The notes beneath the pieces are model-generated. The model did no database searches, had not been told where the DNA came from, and worked only from the letters and a program-made list of their open reading frames with translations. Below, piece by piece: positions 9,031 through 17,129 of a DNA stretch of 64,000 nt. The position numbers and the translations under genes are program-made. The DNA is from JAXMHQ01 sp046346665 (GTDB lineage Bacteria; Verrucomicrobiota; Verrucomicrobiia; Limisphaerales; JAXMHQ01), in contig JAXMHQ010000004.1 of NCBI GenBank assembly GCA_046346665.1, positions 62,001-126,000 of the forward strand. The letters run 5' to 3'. How positions within the stretch are numbered: position 1 is the first letter of the stretch; every line of letters starts with the position of its first letter.

Positions 9031-9695
9031 CCACCGCCGCCGCCATCACGGTTTCCATCGTCGAAGACAACGAAAAACTCCGCGGCACACTCGCTCGATC
9101 GCTGAACCGGTCGGAAGGGTTCCAGTGCATCAGCGATTACGGCAGCGCCGAGGACGCGCTCCGCGGATTGCCGCAGGTGAAACCGAATGTGGTCCTCATG
9201 GACATCAACCTGCCCGGCATGAACGGCGTCGAATGCGTCCGGCAGTTGAAGCAATTGATCCCCGAAACCCAGATCATGATGCTCACTGTCTACGAGGACA
9301 CGGACAACATTTTCAACGCCCTGAAATCCGGCGCGACGGGTTACCTGCTGAAGCGCACCACCCAGGCCGAACTCCTCGAGGCGATCCGCGAAGTGCACCG
9401 CGGCGGCTCGCCGATGACCACTCACATCGCCCGCAAGGTGGTCCAAACTCTCCAACTCGCGCCCGCACCTTCCCAGGCGTCCGAAGCCCTCTCGCCCCGC
9501 GAACAGGAAGTTCTCGATTGCCTGGCCAAAGGATTTCTTTACAAGGAAATCGCCGAAAAACTCGGCATCAGCTACGAGACGGTCCACACCTACATCCGCC
9601 GCATTTACGAAAAGCTCCAGGTCCGAACCCGCACCGAAGCCATTCGCCAAGTTCTTGCGCCGCTGAGCGGCGCAAGAACAGATATAGCGGTTTAA
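9027..9695 (+). CDS. NarL/FixJ-type response regulator, partner of the 6046-9030 kinase
   Basis: The protein has 222 residues. The receiver domain spans about 8-125 with the acidic pair VEDN, phospho-acceptor D59 in VVLMDINLPGMNG and the conserved lysine in YLLKRTT. A GerE/LuxR helix-turn-helix lies at about 150-210 (LSPREQEVLDCLAKGFLYKEIAEKLGI). It is translationally coupled to the kinase through an ATGA overlap. Target genes are unknown. The adjacent secreted hydrolases are plausible targets, by inference only. A strong palindromic element begins 8 bases after the stop. Confidence 0.93.
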   Translation: MTTAAAITVSIVEDNEKLRGTLARSLNRSEGFQCISDYGSAEDALRGLPQVKPNVVLMDINLPGMNGVECVRQLKQLIPETQIMMLTVYEDTDNIFNALKSGATGYLLKRTTQAELLEAIREVHRGGSPMTTHIARKVVQTLQLAPAPSQASEALSPREQEVLDCLAKGFLYKEIAEKLGISYETVHTYIRRIYEKLQVRTRTEAIRQVLAPLSGARTDIAV

Positions 9696-9703
9696 CATAA
9701 ACC

Positions 9704-9777
9704 GTAGCCGCAGGTAGGGACGCCGCGCTGCGGCGTCGCAGTCGGCGCAGCGCGCCGACCCTACCTTTTGCAGCTAC
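9704..9777. repeat. Inverted-repeat element just downstream of the response regulator
   Basis: GTAGCCGCAGGTAGGG at 9704-9719 pairs with CCCTACCTTTTGCAGCTAC at 9759-9777. Two smaller GC-rich hairpins lie between (9721-9735 and 9741-9759). The outer arms begin with the same GTAGCCGC as the REP-like hairpins. It could also act as a terminator for the kinase/regulator operon, although no T-tract follows. Confidence 0.6.
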
Positions 9778-9797
9778 GACATTTCTTGAGCCGCTCT

Positions 9798-9897
9798 AGC
9801 CAATCGCCGATAGCAAATAGCCGAGGTTCGCCCGCCTGCCACCGTGCCTGTCAACTTCGGACCTATTTTTGGCTATCGGCTATTGTCTATTGGCTAT
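9798..9897. repeat. Inverted arrays of the AATAGCC/GATAGCC word repeat
   Basis: The left array at 9798-9825 contains GCCGATAGCAAATAGCC. The right array at 9871-9897 is the inverted version (GGCTATCGGCTATTG). Related arrays occur at 38331-38359 and near 43303-43320. The unit is 7 bases. Confidence 0.6.
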
Positions 9898-9979
9898 GTC
9901 ACAGCCTTTTCGTGTCGTTGGAACCAGCCCGAAACCAGCCACTTGCAACCCAACCTTCGTGTAACCAGTTCTGGTGACT

Positions 9980-10175
9980 ACCACGATTCCGTTCCTGTTG
10001 TATTCTGACCTCGTTATTGCGATGCAGAAATGCAGTGTTCCGTGTGTGAAGTAAAGCGTAAGTCTGCGGCGCGGCATCCAATAGCAGGTGTTTGTAGCCC
10101 GCGCAGGCTACGCGAAAAAACCTTGGCGCTTTGTTCTCATAATGAGGCCGGACTCGAGTCCGGCCTCTTTTTTTA
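9980..10175 (+). ncRNA. Possible small transcript ending in a strong intrinsic terminator
   Basis: No convincing ORF occupies 9900-10500. A perfect 24-base palindrome followed by seven T's at 10144-10174 needs an upstream transcript. The last protein gene ends 450 bases away, beyond other inverted repeats. The sequence at 10090-10140 also has short self-complementary stretches (CCCGCGCAGGCTACGCG). No known RNA family is recognised; I looked for tmRNA, SRP and 6S signatures and saw none. The 5' end given is approximate. Confidence 0.25.
10144..10174 (+). terminator. Strong rho-independent terminator
   Basis: GAGGCCGGACTC followed directly by its reverse complement GAGTCCGGCCTC, then TTTTTTT. 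It is the clearest intrinsic terminator on the plus strand in the window. Confidence 0.8.
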
Positions 10176-10509
10176 TCTTTTTTGAAACAATCCGGCCGCC
10201 AGCCGGGTTGTTAGCCTGATGAATAGATTTCTCAGGCGACCTCGAACCAACCAGGCGTTCAAACTGGTCCAACCCCTCCCGTTCCCGCTCACACCGGCAT
10301 TTCGCCAGAATGCCACCCCGTCCCCGGGCCAATCCAGCAGCCCGCAGCTTTCCGTCCTCCAGCCATCTCCACTCGCCCACAGCCGTCCAACCGCGGCCTC
10401 GAATCGACTGGAGATCTGACATGCATGCCCTCATTGATTTTTTGTATGCAGCTTTGCATTTCCACCGCTTTCAACCATAGGATCCTCCCCGGACAGCCGC
10501 GGCACGTCC

Positions 10510-11061
10510 ATGACCCCCGTGCAACAGTTCGAGGCGTTTCTCCAAAATCACCAGAACATGGTGTTTAGCACCGCCATGCGCCTCGTCGCCAATCACGCCG
10601 AAGCCGAAGATATCTCACAGGAGGTCTTCCTCCGCGCCTACGACCATTTTCACGAACTGGCCGACAACCCCCGCGCCGTCGGCTGGCTCAAAACCGTCGC
10701 CACCAACCTCAGCCTGAATCACCTCGCCCGCTACCGCTCGCGCTGGAGCTTCTTCTCCGAACTGCTCCGACCCGGCGACGACGACACCGAATCCATGGAT
10801 TTTCCCGCGCCGGAAACCGACGACCTCGACCGCCGCGACCAGTCCGCCCTCGTCGAAAAAGCGCTCCAACAACTCCCGCCCGCCCAGCGCGTGCCCATGG
10901 TCCTCTTTCACCTCGACGGATTGTCCTACGAGGAAATCGCCGCCCGACTCAACATCTCCCTGGGCAAAGTCAAAACCGACATTCACCGCGGCCGCAAATC
11001 TCTCCGCGCCCGACTCGAACGGCTCGGCGGCGGCGAACGAATCGAATCATCCCCGTCATGA
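10510..11061 (+). CDS. ECF-family RNA polymerase sigma factor
   Basis: The protein has 183 residues. Region 2 covers about residues 10-75 (NMVFSTAMRLVANHAEAEDISQEVFLRAYDHF). Region 4 covers about 118-170 (LPPAQRVPMVLFHLDGLSYEEIAARLNISLGKVKTDIHRGRKSL). A basic/aromatic linker (ARYRSRWSFFSELL) joins them. The stop overlaps the start of the next gene by 4 bases, the usual layout for a sigma and its membrane regulator. Stimulus and regulon are unknown. The 330 bases upstream hold no gene that I can support. Confidence 0.92.
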   Translation: MTPVQQFEAFLQNHQNMVFSTAMRLVANHAEAEDISQEVFLRAYDHFHELADNPRAVGWLKTVATNLSLNHLARYRSRWSFFSELLRPGDDDTESMDFPAPETDDLDRRDQSALVEKALQQLPPAQRVPMVLFHLDGLSYEEIAARLNISLGKVKTDIHRGRKSLRARLERLGGGERIESSPS

Positions 11062-11537
11062 ACCCCGACGAATTCAACTCCCTGGAAACCCGCATCAGCC
11101 GCGAACTCCGCGCGCTCCCGGAACTTCCAGCGCCCGCGACCCTCCAGCGCCGCGTCTTCGCCGCCCTTGAATCCCGCCAGCCCCAGCCAGTCTACCGCCG
11201 CCCATGGCACACCTGGCCGCGCCTCGCCCAGGCCGCCGCGCTTCTCATCATGATTGCTTCAACCGCCGCGCTCGCCTTCCTCGGCTGGCACGCGGCCCAC
11301 TCGGAATTCGCCCTTTCCGCCGGGCGCACTGTCTCCGGGTTCGCCACCGCCGCCGGCGCCCTGTTTACCGCGGCCGAAACCCTCACCCGCACCGCCACGA
11401 CATCGCTCCGCCAGTTGAACACCGGATTCCTCGTTGCCTGCCTGCTCATGCTCTCCTTCACCTACGCCGCCTGCATCGGCCTCGGCACCGCCGTGGTGCG
11501 CCTGGCCCGGCAACCCGCTTCCCGCAACACACCATGA
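11058..11537 (+). CDS. Small membrane protein coupled to the ECF sigma; candidate anti-sigma factor
   Basis: The protein has 159 residues. The cytoplasmic N-terminus of about 55 residues begins MNPDEFNSLETRISREL and is followed by two membrane helices (about 55-77, LAQAAALLIMIASTAALAFLGW, and 122-145, TGFLVACLLMLSFTYAACIGLG). It lacks the HxxxCxxC zinc motif of classical ZAS anti-sigmas. ATGA overlaps on both sides tie it to the sigma factor and to the next gene. Position and topology suggest an anti-sigma function, which is inference. Confidence 0.7.
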   Translation: MNPDEFNSLETRISRELRALPELPAPATLQRRVFAALESRQPQPVYRRPWHTWPRLAQAAALLIMIASTAALAFLGWHAAHSEFALSAGRTVSGFATAAGALFTAAETLTRTATTSLRQLNTGFLVACLLMLSFTYAACIGLGTAVVRLARQPASRNTP

Positions 11538-13204
11538 AAACCATGACCCGATTCGCCACGCTCGCCCTCGCGTTCGCCCTGTGCCTTTCCACGCACCCGC
11601 TCCGCGCCCAGGACGCCGGCTCAACCGCCAATACCAATTCGGCGGATTCAACCGGCACCGTCGATAACGCCGCACCGGCCGACAACGATTCCGAAACCAA
11701 CGCCGCGCCCGCGCCGTCCCACGGCCTCACCCGCCGCCCGAACTCCGGCCCGGCACAACAATTGGTCGTGTTCGGACACAGCGTCGAATTGAAAGCCGGC
11801 GACACCGCCGAAGTCGTGGTCGTCATCGGTGGATCCGCCGCCATCCATGGCCGCGTCAACCAGGCCGTCGTCGTCATCGGCGGCTCCGCCGATATCGACG
11901 GCGAAGTCGGCCAGGATGTCGTCGCCATCGCCGGCAGCCTCCGCATCCACCAGGGCGCCATCATCCACCAAAACGCCGTTTGCGTCCTCGGCACTCTCAC
12001 CATCGGACCCAATGCCGAAATCGGCCGCGACGCCGTCGCCGTCGGCGGACAGTCCCAAATCGATTCCACCGCCACCGTTCACGGCCAGAAGGTCAACGTC
12101 GCCGGGCCGGTCATCTTCGGCGGATTCGAGTGGCTCGGAAAATGGTTCCGCGAATGCGTGCTCAAACTGCGCCCGCTCGCGCCGGGCGTCGGCTGGGTCT
12201 GGGTCGTCGGCGCCGCGTTTGTCCTGATCTATTTCCTCGCCGCGCTGCTGTTCCCGAAAGCCATCAACGGCTGCGCACGCGAACTCGAAACCCGCCCGCT
12301 GATCACGTTCTTCATCGGCCTCCTGACCGCCATGCTGATCCCCATCTTCATCGGCATTCTTGCCTTCACTGGAATCGGACTGTTGATCGTGCCGTTCCTT
12401 CACATCGCCGTGCTCATCATCGCCGCCGGCGGAAAAGCCGCGCTGCTCCAGGTGCTCGGCGGCCTCGCCGGACGGCCCGTCGGACTCTCGCGCGACCGCC
12501 ACCCGCTTCTTGCCTTCTGGATCGGCGTGCTCCTGCTCGCCATCCTCTACATCGTCCCGGTCCTCGGCCTCGTCGCCTACGGACTCTTCCTGTTCTGGGG
12601 CCTCGGCGCCGGCGTCGCCGGAATTTTCGCCGCCCGCAATCAACCCGCACCTCCGACCGCAAATCCGCTCGCGCCCCAGCCCCAGCCGTTTTCGCAACCG
12701 CCGCCGTTCGCTCCTGCCGCCGCAGGCGCCGCGCCTGGATTTGCACCCGGAGCAGGGGAGGGCGTCCCGCCCACCGCCGGCTTTGTTCCACCACCTCTCC
12801 CAACCCCGCAACTCCCCGCAGCCCTCGCCTATCCGCGCGCCGGATTCTGGTTGCGCGCCGGCGCCGCGTTCCTCGACTGGGTCATCATCTGCATCCTCAG
12901 CGCCATCACCGGTCACCTGCTCGGCTGGCTCATCGCTCTCGCATATTTCTCCGGCATGTGGGCATGGAAAGGCATGACCATCGGCGGCATCGTCCTCCGC
13001 ATCCAGGTCGTTCGCCAGGACGGTTCGCCCCTCACGTTCCTCGCCTGCCTCGTCCGCGCCCTCGCCGCCGCCTTCTCCGCCCTGGTGCTGTTCCTCGGAT
13101 TCTTCTGGATCGGCTGGGACCCGGAAAAACAGGGTTGGCACGATAAAATCGCCGGAACCGTTGTCGCCCGCCTCCCGCAAACCCTGCCGCTGGTCTGCAT
13201 CTGA
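11534..13204 (+). CDS. Bactofilin-like repeat protein fused to membrane helices and a C-terminal RDD domain
   Basis: The start at 11534 (MKTMTRFATLALAFAL, signal peptide ending RAQD) overlaps the previous stop (ATGA) and gives 556 residues. Residues about 75-195 are a right-handed beta-helix-like series (VVVIGGSAAIHGRVNQAVVV, ADIDGEVGQDVVAIAGSL, IGPNAEIGRDAVAVGG), as in polymer-forming cytoskeletal proteins. At least four hydrophobic helices follow at about 220-370. A Pro/Ala-rich linker lies at about 375-430, then an RDD-type membrane domain with YPRAGFWLRAGAAFLDWVI and a conserved GWDPEKQGWHDKIAGTVVAR ending. As the third gene of the sigma operon it is probably part of an envelope response. 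Confidence 0.75.
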   Translation: MKTMTRFATLALAFALCLSTHPLRAQDAGSTANTNSADSTGTVDNAAPADNDSETNAAPAPSHGLTRRPNSGPAQQLVVFGHSVELKAGDTAEVVVVIGGSAAIHGRVNQAVVVIGGSADIDGEVGQDVVAIAGSLRIHQGAIIHQNAVCVLGTLTIGPNAEIGRDAVAVGGQSQIDSTATVHGQKVNVAGPVIFGGFEWLGKWFRECVLKLRPLAPGVGWVWVVGAAFVLIYFLAALLFPKAINGCARELETRPLITFFIGLLTAMLIPIFIGILAFTGIGLLIVPFLHIAVLIIAAGGKAALLQVLGGLAGRPVGLSRDRHPLLAFWIGVLLLAILYIVPVLGLVAYGLFLFWGLGAGVAGIFAARNQPAPPTANPLAPQPQPFSQPPPFAPAAAGAAPGFAPGAGEGVPPTAGFVPPPLPTPQLPAALAYPRAGFWLRAGAAFLDWVIICILSAITGHLLGWLIALAYFSGMWAWKGMTIGGIVLRIQVVRQDGSPLTFLACLVRALAAAFSALVLFLGFFWIGWDPEKQGWHDKIAGTVVARLPQTLPLVCI

Positions 13205-13335
13205 AATCTTTACTACGCCACCCGCGTGCCCTATGCTTGCTGATCCTGGTTCCCCCGCCGTCCGAGGCGCGGAATCAGCTCCGCGCATCAGCGATAATGT
13301 CGAAGGCCGGCGCGGCGGTCATATGGATTTGAAGC

Positions 13336-15126
13336 ATGGACGCGGAGCACATAAGAAATTTCAGCATCATCGCCCACATCGATCACGGCAAAACAACGCT
13401 GTCCGACCGGTTGTTGCACCGGACGGGAACCATTTCCACGCGCGAAATGGAGGATCAATTGCTCGATTCCATGGACCTGGAAAAAGAGCGCGGCATCACC
13501 ATCAAGGCCCACCCGGTCACGATGCTTTACAAGGCGAAGAACGGCGAGACCTACGAGCTCAACCTCATCGACACGCCCGGACACGTCGATTTCTCGTATG
13601 AAGTCTCCCGCAGCCTCAGCGCGTGCGAAGGCGCTCTGCTGATCATCGACGCCGCCCAGGGCGTCGAGGCGCAGACCGTGGCGAACGTCCACCTGGCGAT
13701 GAAACAAAACCTCGCCATCATCCCGGTCATCAACAAAATCGACCTCCCGCACGCCAACGTCCCCCAAAGCCGCCAGCAGCTCGAGGATATCCTCGCCATC
13801 CCCGGCGACTCCGCCATCCTCGCCAGCGCCAAGGAAGGCATCGGCATCGACGACATCCTCGAAGCCATCGTCGCCCGCGTCCCGTCGCCCAAACCCACCG
13901 GCGAACCGTCCCTCCAGGCCCTCGGCTTCGATTCCTACTTCGATACCTACAAAGGCGTCGTCACCCACGTCCGCGTCTTCAACGGCGAACTCAAACCCGG
14001 CATGCAGGTCAAACTCCTGCACTCCGGCCGCAACGTCGAAGTCAAGGAGGTCGGCAGCTTCAATCCGAAACCCTACGTCCGCGAGAAACTTTGCACCGGC
14101 GAAACCGGCTACATCACCGCCAATATCAAGAGCCCCCAGGAAGTCAAAATGGGGGATACCATCACCGAAGCCCGCAACCCGTCATCCGCACTGCCCGGGT
14201 TCCTGGAAATCCACCCGATGGTCTTCAGCGGCATTTACCCGATCAATACCGCCGATTACGAACATCTCAAAACCAACCTCGGCAAACTTCAGCTCAACGA
14301 TTCCGCGTTCGTCTACCAGTCCGAAACCTCCGTCGCCCTCGGGTTCGGATTCCGCTGCGGCTTCCTCGGACTGCTGCACCTCGAAATTGTCCAGGAACGC
14401 CTCCGCCGCGAATACGGCATGGACATCATCGCCACCTACCCGAGCGTCATTTACCGGGTGACGATGACCGACGGCACCGTCAAACAGGTGGACAACCCGG
14501 CGTTCCTCCCCGAACCGAATTACATCCTCGCCGTCGAGGAACCCATGGTCAAAGCCTTCGTCATCTGCCCGAACGAAAACATCGGCGACATGATGGCCCT
14601 CATCTCCGAAAAACGCGGCAACGTCGACCACACCGAAACTCTCGACGCCCGCCGCGTCATGCTCACCAGCCTCCTGCCGCTCAATGAAATCCTCATCGAT
14701 TTCCACGACCGCATCAAAAGCATCACCCGCGGCTACGGCTCCATGGATTACGAGCACGCCGGCTACCGGGAATCCGACATGGTCAAATTGGACATGCTCG
14801 TGAACGGCGAATCCGTCGACGCTTTTTCCTGCATCGTCCACCGCGACAAGGCCGAGGGCAGGGGACGCGCCCTCGCCGCCAAGCTCAAGGAAGTCATCCC
14901 GCGCCAGCAATACGCCGTCGCCATCCAGGGCGCCATCGGCGGAAAAATCATCGCCCGCGAAACCGTCAGCGCCCTTCGCAAGGACGTCACCGCGAAATGC
15001 TACGGCGGCGACGTCTCGCGCAAACGCAAACTGCTCGAGAAACAGAAGGAAGGCAAAAAACGCATGAAATCCTTCGGCTCGGTCAATATCCCCCAGGAAG
15101 CGTTCATCGAAGTGCTCAAGGCATGA
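13336..15126 (+). CDS. lepA: Translation factor LepA (EF-4)
   Basis: The protein has 596 residues, the usual LepA length. GTPase motifs are G1 AHIDHGKTT, switch ERGITI, G3 DTPGH and G4 NKIDLP. The LepA C-terminal domain is present (GGKIIARETVSALRKDVTAKCYGGDVSRKRKLLEKQKEGKKRMK). It acts on ribosomes at the membrane, promoting back-translocation or initiation steps. It lies 16 bases upstream of the signal peptidase gene, the same lepA-lepB pairing seen in many bacteria. Confidence 0.98.
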   Translation: MDAEHIRNFSIIAHIDHGKTTLSDRLLHRTGTISTREMEDQLLDSMDLEKERGITIKAHPVTMLYKAKNGETYELNLIDTPGHVDFSYEVSRSLSACEGALLIIDAAQGVEAQTVANVHLAMKQNLAIIPVINKIDLPHANVPQSRQQLEDILAIPGDSAILASAKEGIGIDDILEAIVARVPSPKPTGEPSLQALGFDSYFDTYKGVVTHVRVFNGELKPGMQVKLLHSGRNVEVKEVGSFNPKPYVREKLCTGETGYITANIKSPQEVKMGDTITEARNPSSALPGFLEIHPMVFSGIYPINTADYEHLKTNLGKLQLNDSAFVYQSETSVALGFGFRCGFLGLLHLEIVQERLRREYGMDIIATYPSVIYRVTMTDGTVKQVDNPAFLPEPNYILAVEEPMVKAFVICPNENIGDMMALISEKRGNVDHTETLDARRVMLTSLLPLNEILIDFHDRIKSITRGYGSMDYEHAGYRESDMVKLDMLVNGESVDAFSCIVHRDKAEGRGRALAAKLKEVIPRQQYAVAIQGAIGGKIIARETVSALRKDVTAKCYGGDVSRKRKLLEKQKEGKKRMKSFGSVNIPQEAFIEVLKA

Positions 15127-15142
15127 TCCGCCCATTCCCGTT

Positions 15143-16381
15143 ATGATCCTCAAATGGCTCCTCTCCGGAACCGTGCGCCGCGCCGTCGCCCTCCGGCGGC
15201 AGGTTGAAAAACTCCTCAACCACCAGCGCGATATCCTGTCGCCGGCCGTCATCGCCGAACTCCAGGACGCGTGCCGGAACCTGAACCAGTCGATCCTCGC
15301 CGGCGCCGACCGGCCCGCGCTGCAAAAGCAGATGCAGGATTTCGAGAAGACCGCCAACCGCTGCCTCCATTCCTATCCCCACGCCGATATCCGCGAGAAC
15401 GTCGAAGTCCTCCTCGTCGCCCTCACCATCGCCATGGGCGTCCGGACCTTCTTCCTCCAGCCGTTCAAAATCCCCACCGGCTCCATGCAGCCGACCCTCT
15501 TCGGCGTGATGTCGACGCCCGATTTCTCCCGCGCCCGCACCCAGGCCGAGGCAGAGGAACAGCTCAAAATCCAGGACCAAATGCCCATCCCCACCGGGCT
15601 CGAACGCGTCAAACAATGGTTCCAGGGCATCTCCTACATCCACATCGTCGCCGATCACGACGGGGAATTCGAACGCGCCGAACCGCCCATCCGGTTCCTC
15701 ATCTTCAATCTCTACCAGAAAGTCCACTTCGGCGGACAAACCTATTCCATCTTCCTGCCGCCCGATTACGGCAGCCTCACCCTCGAACAACGCGCCGGAC
15801 TCCGGCCCGGACTGCAGTTCAAGAAAGGACAGGACATCGTCAAACTCCAGGTCGCCGCCGGCGACCACCTGTTCGTCGACCGCGTCACCTACAATTTCCG
15901 CCCGCCGAAACGCGGAGAAATCCTCGTGTTCGAAACCCACGGCATCCTCCCGCTGCCACAGGACCAGTTCTACATCAAACGCATGGTCGCCATGTCCGAA
16001 GAACGCGTCCAGATCGGCAACGACCGCCACCTCGTCATCAACGGCCAGCGCCTCGACGCCTCCACGCCGCACTTCGAAAACGTCTACTCCTTCGATCCCA
16101 AATCGCCGCCCCAGGAGAACCATTACTCGGGCCACGTCAACCAGACCATCGCCACGCCTTACCAGTTGCCAGGCCAGGAATTGCTCGCGCCGTTTTTCCC
16201 CGACCAGAACGCCGTCTATCAGGTCGACACCGACCGCTACATGGTCATGGGCGACAATACCATGAACAGCAAGGATTCACGGAACTGGGGCGATTTTCCC
16301 GCCGCCAACGTCATCGGCCGCGCCTTCTTCGTCTACTGGCCCCTGACGACCCGCTTCGGCTGGTCCTGCGTCACGCATTAG
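15143..16381 (+). CDS. lepB: Signal peptidase I with long cytoplasmic N-terminal extension
   Basis: The protein has 412 residues. The first ~85 residues are a charged helical region (RRQVEKLLNHQRDILSPAVIAEL). A single membrane helix at about 86-106 (NVEVLLVALTIAMGVRTFF) follows. The catalytic serine is S114 in PTGSMQPTL and the lysine is K279 in YIKRMVAM, with the box E motif MGDNTMNSKDSRNWG near the end. A long insertion (about residues 125-260) separates the Ser and Lys boxes, as in other enlarged family members. It cleaves signal peptides at the outer face of the inner membrane. It follows lepA closely and is followed by REP-like hairpins. Confidence 0.95.
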   Translation: MILKWLLSGTVRRAVALRRQVEKLLNHQRDILSPAVIAELQDACRNLNQSILAGADRPALQKQMQDFEKTANRCLHSYPHADIRENVEVLLVALTIAMGVRTFFLQPFKIPTGSMQPTLFGVMSTPDFSRARTQAEAEEQLKIQDQMPIPTGLERVKQWFQGISYIHIVADHDGEFERAEPPIRFLIFNLYQKVHFGGQTYSIFLPPDYGSLTLEQRAGLRPGLQFKKGQDIVKLQVAAGDHLFVDRVTYNFRPPKRGEILVFETHGILPLPQDQFYIKRMVAMSEERVQIGNDRHLVINGQRLDASTPHFENVYSFDPKSPPQENHYSGHVNQTIATPYQLPGQELLAPFFPDQNAVYQVDTDRYMVMGDNTMNSKDSRNWGDFPAANVIGRAFFVYWPLTTRFGWSCVTH

Positions 16382-16389
16382 GCCCCCCC

Positions 16390-16461
16390 GTAGCCGCGAT
16401 CGTCAGATCGCGGATGCATCATTAGAAACAAAAATGCCGCAACCAAACCGGTTGCGGCTGA
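16390..16461. repeat. REP-like hairpin pair downstream of lepB
   Basis: GTAGCCGCGATCGTCAGATC starts at 16390 (stem CCGCGATC/GATCGCGG). A second hairpin at 16436-16458 pairs GCCGCAACC with GGTTGCGGC. It is the same family as 4271-4335 and lies between the convergent genes lepB and 16478-16816. Confidence 0.7.
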
Positions 16462-16477
16462 CAAAAAATCGGAGGCT

Positions 16478-16816
16478 TTACCGAACCCAGGTATCCACCC
16501 GGTGACTTTGCCGCGGCCCGTCATTATCGAGCACCTCGACATCAATGACCTCGCGACGGCGTGCGCGCACAGGATGCAGCGTGTGTTCGATCCGGGCCGC
16601 CCGGGCCGCGCCCAGAAGCAGGCGGACGCAGACAACGCTCATGATCAGAATGAACAGGATCATGACGCAGGCGCTGCCCGGACTGGGATTCAGGAGGAAA
16701 TTCGCAACCGGCATCGCCGCCAGGATCACTGCGCAGCCCGCCAGCAGGCCGTCGCGGCGCTGCCGCGCATGCCATTCCTGAAGCTGCCGTTCAAGACCGG
16801 GTTTGGGCTCAGTCAC
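16478..16816 (-). CDS. Small two-helix membrane protein of unknown function
   Basis: I place the start at a GTG (VTEPKPGLERQLQEWHARQR), giving 112 residues. An ATG-initiated extension to 16930 would encode MAFIGVHSRLK from a dispersed intergenic repeat and is unlikely to be real. Two hydrophobic helices, about 25-42 (LLAGCAVILAAMPVANFLL) and 48-68 (ACVMILFILIMSVVCVRLLL), are followed by a basic tail. No family is recognised. Confidence 0.5.
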   Translation of the reverse strand: MTEPKPGLERQLQEWHARQRRDGLLAGCAVILAAMPVANFLLNPSPGSACVMILFILIMSVVCVRLLLGAARAARIEHTLHPVRARRREVIDVEVLDNDGPRQSHRVDTWVR

Positions 16817-16894
16817 AAGAAAGGAGATACCACGCGCCGCCGCCAAAAACAACTTGGTACCTCTGCGGAATCGCACCGGCAAATTTACGGATGC

Positions 16895-17125
16895 CCATTT
16901 TAACCGCGAATGAACACCAATGAACGCCAAGGCTTCGTGATAACCTCAAAACCGCGCGACAAGCGCAAAACTCCAATACTCCATCACTCCATACCCCCAT
17001 TATTTAATGTCGCACAATGTTTGTTATATTTAATTCAAAACACTTCGAATCCGCTCAGAAATCCATCAATCCAGTAATCCATTGATCCAACACTCCCAAA
17101 CTCCTAAACCCATAAACTCCCAAAC
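16895..17125. repeat. Intergenic stretch with three word-repeat types
   Basis: No gene is supported here apart from the disputed N-terminus of the small membrane protein. It contains an 'ACCGCGAATGAACACCAATG' repeat near 16904, an ACTCCAAT/ACTCCATC/ACTCCATA 8-mer run near 16970-16998, an ATCCATCA-type 8-mer run at about 17061-17092 and an ACTCCCAA/ACTCCTAA 8-mer run at about 17093-17127. A short AT-rich island (17000-17045) lies between. The last run directly abuts the glgA stop. Confidence 0.6.
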
Positions 17126-17129
17126 TTCC

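Noticed and set aside
16817..16930. ATG-extended N-terminus for the small membrane protein at 16478
   Set aside because: The extra residues are partly encoded by the dispersed GCGAATGAACACCAATG repeat and add no recognisable feature.
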